Part shown: piece by piece, positions 1 through 6,967 of the stretch
Numbering within the stretch: position 1 is the first letter of the stretch
Layout: every line of letters starts with the position of its first letter
The notes under the pieces: model-generated
Seen by the model: only the letters and a program-made list of their open reading frames with translations
Databases searched by the model: none
Told to the model about the DNA's origin: nothing
Origin: Gamarada debralockiae
Lineage: Eukaryota; Ascomycota; Leotiomycetes; Helotiales; Hyphodiscaceae
DNA: 13,926 bases
Assembly (NCBI GenBank): GCA_002803225.1
Contig: NXFV01001452.1
Coordinates: 1-13,926, forward strand
Direction: 5' to 3'
Position numbers and translations under genes: made by a program

Positions 1-41
1 TAATTCTAATTCCTGTTTCGAACTGTTACTGCTCGTTCACC

Positions 42-464
42 CTAAACAGAAGCTTTAATGACTTTAGGGTCAACATCACAGCATTTCCGTAGTCCTAAGT
101 GGCCCTCCGTCCATCTCTTACTCAAGGCAAAAGCCCCTTCAAACATCAACTCTGCAATGATACAGAAGATCAGGAGAATTGTGATACAGAATGTAATTAG
201 GACCTGGTTCCCAAGCTCTCCAATACCTTTCCATCTATCCTGATAGGGTCCCAGGAGACTTTCCTGACACCCGCTCCTTTCCCCTATCACACTATCCAAG
301 TCCTCCTCTGCCTCAGGTAAAGCCACAGATCTTACTGTAGTCCTACCTATCTCTACCCCTTTTCTCATAGAATTGGCCATTGCCTGTGATCCGCTTGGAC
401 CTTGGCAAGAGGCACCCGTGACTAAAACCATTTCAACTCTCTGTCTATGGCACTTACAACCCAT
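42..464 (-). CDS. Small protein with one C-terminal membrane segment, unrecognised
   Basis: An uninterrupted 140-codon frame begins with ATG at 464 and ends with TAG at 42-44. I do not recognise the family. The N-terminus (MGCKC) is Cys-rich and the middle is polar and acidic (AEEDLDSVIGE, about residues 52-62). A strongly hydrophobic stretch at about residues 88-112 (around LITFCITILLIFCIIAEL) could span a membrane. A short positively charged, Cys-containing tail follows. Gly2-Cys3 would fit N-terminal lipidation, but there is no Ser/Thr at position 6, so this is weak. No splice sites are needed to read it. It could be one exon of a longer gene or a chance frame. Only the single long frame and the well-formed hydrophobic segment favour it being real. 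Confidence 0.35.
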   Translation of the reverse strand: MGCKCHRQRVEMVLVTGASCQGPSGSQAMANSMRKGVEIGRTTVRSVALPEAEEDLDSVIGERSGCQESLLGPYQDRWKGIGELGNQVLITFCITILLIFCIIAELMFEGAFALSKRWTEGHLGLRKCCDVDPKVIKASV

Positions 465-999
465 GTCGTAAGCCTTAAACTATACCTAAAATGTAAAACA
501 ACTTGATCCAATAAACCCAATTCTATTAAGTCAGACTAAGCTCTCTTATACAATGGCGCTATATCCTGAAACATGTGATAACCCTGAAACAATTATCCCC
601 TGAACTATCTTGCATAACTTGAAAGCATTAGAACTAAAGCAAACAAAGCAAACATCCCTTACTTGAGAATGCGAATGCCTTCACTTGACTGCGAAAAAGG
701 CTTCCCTGCGTAGGTCACTAATGTAGAAGGAACGAAATGCGAGTATAAGCGCGTCCCGATTGCGCTGTGTATCGCACGTGCTCTCAGTGAGGGATAAAAC
801 AAAAACAACGATGTAAAACGAAGGTCATAATGCTTGAAAACGCTGCAAAATGCATTAGAAAACAAGTTGTACGATTGTGTATGTATGTGTAGGTGTCTAT
901 GTACAGGTCTAGTTGCAAAAGACAAAATATGCCCGGCTGGCACGTGATATCCAGCTAAGCGAGGTTGGCTTCAACGTGACCGATTTCCCCACCACAGTA
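465..999. other. Stretch without a recognisable gene
   Basis: I see no recognisable coding sequence in this 535-base stretch. A 94-codon minus-strand frame at 659-943 has no family resemblance. The base composition is ordinary, unlike the AT-rich transposon relic that begins at about 1000. The stretch lies upstream of the minus-strand gene at 42-464 and may hold its promoter. It contains no subtilase N-terminal coding sequence, which matters for interpreting the broken protease gene to the right. Confidence 0.5.
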
Positions 1000-1695
1000 T
1001 ATAGACAAAGAAGTTATCTATCAAAAGAAGGACTAGTCTCTTAACACGAGCATTAAACTATTTGAGCTATTCCATTATAATCTAATGGTCTATCTATACT
1101 ATTAGATTATAACGTTATATAGCGCCTAATTTCTCGAGATTCCGGATTTGTGCTATACGAAACGTAATAAGACGGGCTGCCTTTCTAATATACTAAATAG
1201 GTACTCGATTAGTACTTGTAGCATTATAGTATAGGGCAATAGTTATCCGGGCCTTCTCCTTCTTTCCTCCTAAATGTTGTGATATACCTAGGCTAGTATC
1301 AAGTACTGCCTTCTAATTAAACCCTGTCTTATCTATATTATAAATATCCTTCGTATCGTATCCGCGTACTGTCTCTTGTATATCGGCTATGATTTGTGTA
1401 TATGCTTTATCAAGTTAAGTAGACCCGGACTCTCTAAACCTCCTTCTAGACTTGATTTTATACCTGCTTTTAAACCTTATAAGCTATCTATTAGACTATA
1501 CTAAATAGTCCTGGCCTTTGTACTCTAGAAGTTGCTCCTAAAGCTCTATAGCCTTGAATCGTAAGAGGTCTCCTGATATTAACTCTCTAATTGCCTTATA
1601 TCGTTGTTCTTACTCAAAAAGACACTCCTTTAAGACCTTTTATTTTAGATCCTTTGTACGTTTCTAATTTATATTAAAAGACGCTATATCGAGGT
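1000..1695 (-). pseudogene. Fot1/pogo-family (DDE_1) transposase, RIP-inactivated and truncated
   Basis: One minus-strand frame reads as a pogo/Fot1 transposase once 14 stops are ignored. All are TAG or TAA and none is TGA, as expected when RIP converts CAA, CAG and TGG. Recognisable pieces in order are RFKSRYKIKSRRRFRESGS, then IYNIDKTGF with the first catalytic Asp at codon 1331-1333, KARITIAL, NLEKLGAI, and VLLLIDNF with the second catalytic Asp at codon 1016-1018. The two are 105 residues apart, which fits this family. The third catalytic Asp, about 30-35 residues further, is missing because homology ends at about 1000. The element is dead. Which Fot1 subfamily it belongs to cannot be settled here. 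Confidence 0.85.
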
Positions 1696-1870
1696 ATAGA
1701 TATTTCAAGGAAAGGATATCCGAAATCGTTGATTTCGAAATGCATTCGTTATATTGTAACTAAAACTAGGTCTGTAGAGTATTATATTTAGGTTTAAGAA
1801 GGGTAGCAGACTAATAATATACTCTTAGCGCATGCTTTTAAGTATTAGTTTTCCTAATTCGAGCTATTTT

Positions 1871-1920
1871 GGATGTAAAAAGATGAATTTGGATATAAAA
1901 AGATGAATTTGGATATAACG
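1871..1920. repeat. 20-bp subterminal direct repeat
   Basis: The unit GGATATAAAAAGATGAATTT occurs at 1871-1890 (with one G for A change) and 1891-1910, followed by a partial third copy at 1911-1920. It lies inside the right end of the pogo relic and shares the GGATATAA core with the terminal repeat region. Confidence 0.8.
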
Positions 1921-2010
1921 AATTTTGAAAAATTTTGTTCGTATTACATTATAGCGAGAGATTCGTTATATGGCGTAAAACGCCACTTAATTTTAAAAAG
2001 TCCCCAAAAA

Positions 2011-2067
2011 AATTCGTTATAGCCAGATATTCGTTATATCCGAATTCGTTATAGCCAGATTTTACTG
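2011..2067. repeat. Right terminal inverted-repeat region of the pogo element
   Basis: This is the outer end of the element, with two copies of ATTCGTTATAGCCAGAT separated by ATTCGTTATATCCG-like sequence, ending ATTTTACTG next to TA. Such arrays near the ends are probably transposase binding sites (inference). The matching left end is absent from the window. Confidence 0.75.
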
Positions 2068-2611
2068 TACAACCAATACTTCAATGAGAATTTTCTGGAT
2101 GGTCTCAGCATGATTTATGATGATATCGTCGACAAACAAGATCCAGCCCACCCTGACTATGTGATTAACATGTCCGTACACTGGGTCCTTGACGCTGTAC
2201 AAACTATAGGGACGTCCAGAGCAGTGAGCAACGCATTCGTACAAAGAATTGGGTTCATTATGCACCAACTAATTGCCCGAGGAGTACCAATTGTCACAGG
2301 ATCAGGAAATAGTGGGCTGCCTGTCAATGGATATCCCGCCAAATTTCGTGACGCCGGAAATAACCCAAATATCCCTGAACTGATTGTTGTTGGGGCGGTA
2401 GATGTCAATGGCGAACGCTCATCAAAGAGTAATTTGGCCAACTATGTCACTGTATATGCTCCCGGAAAGTCTTTGGGTGAACCCTTTGGAGGAGGCGCAA
2501 TCTCGTGTGCTAGTAGCGTCGGTACAATTTCGTCGCTGAGGGCAGGCACTTCACTTTGTAAGTTGCAATATATGACATTGTCTCGCGCAAAACAATGCTA
2601 AGGTTTATTGG

Positions 2612-2856
2612 TGTTGTTATGAGAACCCTGTATACTAAGGTGCATATGGCGCTAGTCCAAAATAGGCTTCGTAAGCTTCAATTCAAAATCTCTACCCTTT
2701 CGTACAGAGTTCAACCCTTCGCATATATCTACAGCTTGACATTGGGTCCTCGGCCTTCCCCAGCTCCTCGGACTTCCACAGCTCTTCGGTCTTCTCCAGC
2801 TATTCGGTCTTCCCCAGATATCACCGTACTGTCTAGACCTTCTGGACCTATCAACA
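2612..2856 (+). mobile_element. Solo LTR copy A (Ty1/copia-like ends), 245 bp
   Basis: It begins TGTTGTTATGAG and ends CCTATCAACA, so the termini are the inverted TGTTG...CAACA typical of LTRs. It is flanked by a perfect 5-bp target duplication ATTGG (2607-2611 and 2857-2861). It matches the copy at 12206-12405 along its whole length. The shared core includes GGTGCATATGGCGCTAGTCC and AAAATAGGCTTCG, the latter possibly the promoter region of the parent element. It contains four 18-bp tandem units at 2747-2818. No internal retrotransposon sequence lies beside it. The copia assignment rests on the ends only. Confidence 0.85.
2747..2818. repeat. Four 18-bp tandem units inside LTR copy A
   Basis: The units start at 2747, 2765, 2783 and 2801 and follow the consensus TCYTCGGNCTTCCCCAGC with a few changes each. 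LTR copy B has only two units. The array is pyrimidine-rich on the plus strand. Confidence 0.85.
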
Positions 2857-3195
2857 ATTGGAACAGCTTCTGCAACAGTGGCGGGGCTAGCCGCATATAT
2901 TAAGGGACTTGGGCAGTTCAACACTCAAAATGAACAGTCATGGAACGCCGTAGTGAATGCACTGAAGACTCAAATTGAGAGTTGGGCATGGGATCGGATA
3001 GGTGGACAGACAGATCCTGGTGGCACTACCCCTATCTTGTCTCTGTGGAACAACGAAGGCCTTCCGGCATGTCCTGCTTCAGCGCCAGGTGGCAGCCAGA
3101 ATCCCAAACGCCAAGCGCCTGCATGTTCAAGGTCCTCATCCGCAACTCCTTCTGGCTCAACCACCACATCCGTATCACACCCAGCGGGGACCCTC

Positions 3196-3888
3196 ACGTG
3201 TCAACAGCAACGGCCTGTTGGAGCTCCATCAGGTGACCAAGTGGTGAATGCACTCACGAGTAACAACCAACTTGCTTCTATCTGTGCAGCGAAGTTCGAT
3301 GGGTCAGGGGACTCAACACAAGAATCTTTCAATCATGGTGGCGAAGCGATCGAAGTCCAGCGGGGATCCGACACCGAACAATTAACCTTCTGTATGGAAG
3401 GCCTCAACGCAATCATAGATGGCTGTATCCGAAATGGACGAGACTACGGCGGTATATACACTCGAGGTGACCAGAACTACAGCATCACCAATAGCGAGTT
3501 CCCGCAAAACCCTCTCCTCCCAACAGACCCGGGCGGAGACGGTTTGACGACGTGCCAGCAGCAGCGCCCACAAGGAGCCCCAACTGGTCAGCAACTTGAG
3601 AATGCACTCACCGCGGGGAATACGCTCCAATCAATCTGTGCTGCGCAATTTGACGGCTCCGGTGATAGCTTGCACGGGTCCTTCAATGTTGGCAGTGAAA
3701 TCATCACAGTGGCGCGTGGCTCAGATACTGATGCATTGACATTTTGCATAGAAGGCCTTAACGCTATCATATCCAAGTGCATTTTGAATGGCGGCGACTA
3801 TGGAGGGACATACTTTCGAGGAGATCAAACATATACTATAACGAATAGTATCTTTCCCAACAACCCTCTTATTCCTGGCACGCCGGGT
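3196..3888 (+). repeat. Duplicated four-cysteine domain in the subtilase C-terminal region
   Basis: Two copies of a roughly 109-residue domain start at codons 3196 and 3550, a period of 354 nt or 118 residues. They align without gaps, about two thirds identical. Both begin TCQQQRP and contain SICAA, FDGSGDS, GLNAII, DYGG and RGDQ. Cys residues sit at domain positions 2, 30, 66 and 77 in both, suggesting two disulfides in an extracellular module. I do not recognise the family. The linkers around the copies are Pro-rich. Fungal secreted enzymes often carry such C-terminal modules for binding walls or polymers; that role here is inference. Confidence 0.8.
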
Positions 3889-4094
3889 GGCCCTCCTTTG
3901 TCAACCACTCCTCCAATTACCACGCCTCCAACCACTACGCAGCGTCCACCAGGGCAGACCGTGACCAGCAATTGCCTAGTCTGCGTTTTACCTTTTGGTT
4001 CCAACGATCCATTCTGCACAGCAATCCCCAGTTGCACACCGACATCATCAACACCCGTTGCACCCCCTTCACCTACACCAAGCTGCACCATTGA

Positions 4095-4164
4095 GTAAGT
4101 CTTCGGCACTATTTGGCTTCCACCTGCATTCGGAGCATTTCATGATACTGACCATGATGAATAG
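4095..4164 (+). other. Subtilase intron 2, 70 nt
   Basis: The donor is GTAAGT at 4095, the branch site TACTGAC is at about 4146-4152, and the acceptor AATAG ends at 4164. Splicing is phase 2 (GA|G) and replaces an apparent stop with a tail rich in Cys and Pro (CLCVCPG) ending at TGA 4265-4267. Confidence 0.8.
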
Positions 4165-4267
4165 GTGTCCTTCCAGCCACAACTCAGGACCCTGCCTTTG
4201 TGTCTGCCCTGGTGATTTATTTCCTGATCCTCAAGACGGGATTCCGGGCCAACCTTGCACGCCATGA

Positions 4268-5580
4268 AGGCTTAATAAACGTTTCTCCAGGAATGCCTAA
4301 TATTTTGAATTATCAAGCTTCATTTCTATATGTACTAGCCTAGATATTTATGAACATGCGTAAGTCATTGCTTAGACTCCCAAACCCTCGATCTTTCTAG
4401 ACAATGCCTAAAATAACGGGGAAGAGGAAGTGATATACGGCCTGGAATGATGGAGAAAATGACAGTCCAGCCAGTAATTGTCCACACAACCGGAGTGTAG
4501 ACTCCCAAATAGATCATTCCAACCGTTACCCATAACATTGTGATATATATATATATATATATTTGAAATCTTTCACTACCCTGTCCATCCCAATAAAGAA
4601 ACCTCCCCTGGTTCAAAAGTTAGGTTCCCTGATCGCGCCTTTTGCGCCCCGTCGTATGTTCGCGCCATTCTGCGTCAATATGTCTCAATTCAAGTGGCGG
4701 TATCGTTATCTGTCAAATGTCAACTGTGCTGATATGACAAAGTCTGATTACTTGAAGAGTGAGTCGAAAATTAATGATTTTCGATAGCCCAGGATATGGG
4801 GATTCCAACAATCGAACCATGGTCGATATGAGAACCGTATCGCCATTATTGTTCAATCAAGAAAGTCTCGCACCCCGTCGGTAACTTCTTGGAACATGCA
4901 AGAGTTCGGAATCGGAAATATTCCTATTATCAGAAGGCGCTGAAGCAAAAAGCTGTTTCCGTTTCTGTTCCTGTGGGCGGCATCTAGGTCTCTGTGTACG
5001 GCGAAGAGGTCATTTTCGTGCTTCTCTAGACCCCCAGGCTCCCATAACAATTGATTGACCTCACTCGGTCGGTTCAGCCACTCAGTCAGTTCAGTAACTT
5101 CGTCATTCATGGACGCAGAAGTCAGCTCAGAAGCAATGGCAGATTTTAACGGTCCATTCAAGACGACCGCACAATCAATCTACGGTGTATCTCCTAGGGA
5201 TTCATTTCTTATGGGGCAGTATGAAATGGTATGTCATTCAGCAGAGATAAATCGAGATAAATCGCTAAGAGTACCGAGGTCAGTAATAAGTGAGATAGAG
5301 GCGATTGAAGAGCGCCGGGCTTGTGGAGGAGTGAGTGAGCTTCTTCGACGCACGGAGTCCTCAACAGGCCTGTCACAACAGGTGCGAGAAACCATGGAAG
5401 AAAGATTCACCATACAAGATTCGCCAACGTTGGGGACAAAGTTATTCTATGGGATGCATCACAATTGGATTTCTTTATAGGGGTTGTGCTATGCACTTCG
5501 CGTATGCAAATGTTCCACGGCGTCAAGTGAGAGACCTTAGGGCTGCCATTTGACATCTAGCACTGACTATGATAGTATAG
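4268..5580. other. Stretch without a confidently assigned gene
   Basis: An AATAAA at 4274-4279 probably serves the subtilase gene. A (TA)n microsatellite lies at 4543-4562. Two overlapping frames on opposite strands are of moderate length: plus, from ATG 5109 to stop 5480, and minus, ATG 5161 to 4853. Neither shows a family signature. A 10-bp direct duplication GAGATAAATC is near 5246-5268. The right part should hold the first exon and signal peptide of the GH16 gene, since an acceptor with branch site CACTGAC ends at 5580. I cannot identify that exon, and it may be lost. Confidence 0.4.
4543..4562. repeat. AT dinucleotide microsatellite
   Basis: Ten uninterrupted AT units. It creates an Ile-Tyr run in a minus-strand frame, which argues that this frame is not coding. 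Confidence 0.9.
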
Positions 5581-6650
5581 CCTTATCATGAATGACAATT
5601 TGGAGAACTTGGACAAGTGGAAGCACGAGATTCAAATTGGAGGTTTCGGTAAGCTTCTCAACTATGTTTCATCAACGTTCAGCGCGCTCATCACTCTACA
5701 GAACTGGATCTTTCGATTTTACTACGGATGACCCACTCAACTCTTACATCGACTGCATATCGCCCCAGCTTTAACTCTCAATACCACCTGCATTACGGTC
5801 AACCAACTCCTCGACAACCACATTCTCAATCTTTACCACTCCCGGACTGCACGAGTACCGACGTAACATAAGGTTCAATTAGAAGTAATTCTACAGCAGG
5901 AACTATGCTTAATCATGTTTGGTCTACTCGTCTTACAACTCAAGGCAAGTTCTTCATTACATATGGCAACATTGAAGTCGTTGTGAAGATGCCAGCTGGA
6001 GATGGTTGTGGTCTGCCACTTGTACTAACTGACGTTTCTTATTCAGCCTAACCCATACATCTTCCCAGTGTTTCTCCTTTAGTTGGTCACCTTGGAGAGC
6101 CTTACTCACACCCTTCTTCTCAGAACAATGCCTGAAGACTCCGTTTACGGCCCATGGCCCAAGGGCGATGAAATCGATATTGCCGAGTTCCGCGGCAATA
6201 ATCCACTGATTTACAACAGCACAAGTGACACCGCAAGTTCCGCACTGCATTGGGGACTCGACTTCAACACCCATAAATTCTTGCAGACGATCAAAAAGCG
6301 CTGTCTCCAGCGCTCGATTATAGCAAATGGGTTCACATGTTTAGTGCTGGATAGAGCGAAAATATCTTTATACTTATGTGGACAATCGCTTGCTTCGGGT
6401 CCTCTCTGTTGGATTCGGTTAGAGTAATATGTGGACTCGAAAGCGGACCATCTAAGTTGTATCCGTAAGTTCATCCATGTCAACATCCTTCTACATCAGA
6501 GGGCATGCATAGTAGTGTGCTGACTTGTGTCCCATCTCAGGTCACAAGATCCTTGGTTTCAGGCCGAGAAGTACAACACGCCGTTCGACCAACCTTTCTA
6601 CCTCATTCTCAATGTCGCTATTGGGGGAACTGATAGATATTTCTTGTAAA
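5581..6650 (+). pseudogene. GH16 endo-beta-1,3-glucanase (laminarinase-type), decayed
   Basis: Pieces of a family 16 glycoside hydrolase occur in the right order but in different frames. NLDKWKHEIQIGGF (from 5582) is followed by an intron (5649-5701), then NWIFRFYY, then NSYI...ISPQL after a +1 shift. RLTTQGKFFITYGNIEVVVK leads to the GDWLWSA region, where one base is missing. MPEDSVYGPWPKGDEIDIAE holds the intact catalytic ExDxxE motif (about 6167-6190). SALHWGLDFNTHKFL comes next. A shift then leads to KYLYTYVDNRLLRVLSVGFG followed by TAG. After an intron at 6465-6540 (GTAAGT, GCTGAC, CAG), NTPFDQPFYLILNVAIGGTD is readable. The C-terminus and signal peptide were not found. The ancestor would have been a secreted enzyme cutting beta-1,3(4)-glucans. 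At least three frameshifts and several stops make it non-functional. It lies tail-to-tail with the LtrA-like gene. Confidence 0.88.
6465..6540 (+). other. Well-preserved intron in the GH16 relic, 76 nt
   Basis: GTAAGT at 6465, GTGCTGAC near 6518-6525 and CTCAG ending at 6540. It joins CC|G in frame before QDPWFQAEKYN. Its intact signals show that the gene was once expressed and spliced. Confidence 0.75.
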
Positions 6651-6967
6651 TTGCCTCCCTCCCCTTCCTTCATCCTTAATTCCAATTCCAAGACACTTTT
6701 ATTTACCTGCTTTGAATTCGATGCTAACTACTTCTTCGTACATTGTTGCGATAAAAGGATTGGCCTTTCTGGGAGGACCTTGGGAATATATCCAATTTGG
6801 TAAACGGTCTGGGTGTACATATAAATACACAATTTAGATGGATGGCAGTTTGCCTCAGATAGATGACGGACGGCAAGCTATTATCAGAATAGATAACCGT
6901 GAATGCTGCTATCGTCCTTTGCAGAATGTCTAGTTATCGAGCAACGCTCGTAGTCTCTCAATGTCAA

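Larger units (their letters stand above)
1000..2067 (-). mobile_element. Truncated, RIP-damaged Fot1/pogo-type DNA transposon
   Basis: The right terminus is clear. Read on the minus strand, it begins CAGTAAAATCTGGCTATAAC at 2067, preceded by the TA (2068-2069) expected for Tc1/mariner insertion. ATTCGTTATAGCCAGAT occurs twice near the end (2012-2028 and 2044-2060). A 20-bp subterminal unit is repeated two and a half times (1871-1920). Inside lies a pogo-type transposase frame on the minus strand. The left part is missing: similarity to the transposase stops at about 1000, just after the second catalytic Asp, and no left inverted repeat is found. AT-richness and the stop-codon pattern indicate RIP. 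The exact left boundary is uncertain by about 10 bases. Confidence 0.85.
2558..2866 (+). other. Subtilase intron 1, enlarged by a solo LTR
   Basis: The donor is GTAAGT and the acceptor AACAG. Joining 2557 to 2867 restores the catalytic motif GTSLSSATVAG in frame. Removing the 245-bp LTR and one copy of its ATTGG duplication leaves a 59-nt intron, typical for this genome (others here are 53-76 nt). The likely ancestral branch site, GCTAAG (about 2597-2602), now lies about 265 nt from the 3' splice site. CTATCAAC near the LTR's right end might serve as a new branch site (inference). Confidence 0.85.
2068..4267 (+). pseudogene. Subtilisin-like serine protease (S8), 5'-truncated at a transposon edge
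   Basis: The exons are (<2068)-2557, 2867-4094 and 4165-4267. The first part is the second half of a peptidase S8 domain. VINMSVH precedes the oxyanion-hole Asn in GSGNSG (about 2302-2319), and the strand IVVGAVDVNG and YAPG follow. The catalytic Ser lies in GTSLSSATVAG, which is split by intron 1 and joins in frame (phase 1). Next come a Ser/Thr/Pro linker, two copies of a 118-residue-period four-Cys domain (from 3196), a Pro/Thr linker and a Cys-rich tail. Intron 2 (4095-4164) has GTAAGT, TACTGAC and TAG; splicing it adds 34 residues beyond the TAA at 4096-4098. An AATAAA lies at 4274-4279. The catalytic Asp and His, propeptide and signal peptide are absent. The frame opens exactly at the pogo terminus and nothing at 1-1000 encodes them. 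What remains is undamaged, so the break is probably recent. The product cannot be an active protease. Confidence 0.85.

Noticed and set aside
659..943. Minus-strand 94-codon frame
   Set aside because: No hydrophobic, domain or splice pattern supports it, and it has no resemblance to any family I know.
1972..1984. GGCGTAAAACGCC inverted repeat as a possible regulatory hairpin
   Set aside because: The stem is only 5 bp within an AT-rich transposon end; nothing sets it apart from background.
2612..2856. Introner-like element or MITE
   Set aside because: It lies in an intron and is repeated elsewhere, but the TG...CA ends, TGTTG/CAACA termini and 5-bp target duplications fit a solo LTR better. 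The second copy is not confined within intron boundaries.
4365..4616. Minus-strand frame with a hydrophobic segment
   Set aside because: It includes the AT microsatellite read as Ile-Tyr repeats and has no recognisable motif, so it is probably chance.
4853..5480. Overlapping frames on both strands
   Set aside because: Both are open over 100 codons or more, but neither shows a motif, and I cannot tell which, if any, is coding. Left as unassigned sequence.
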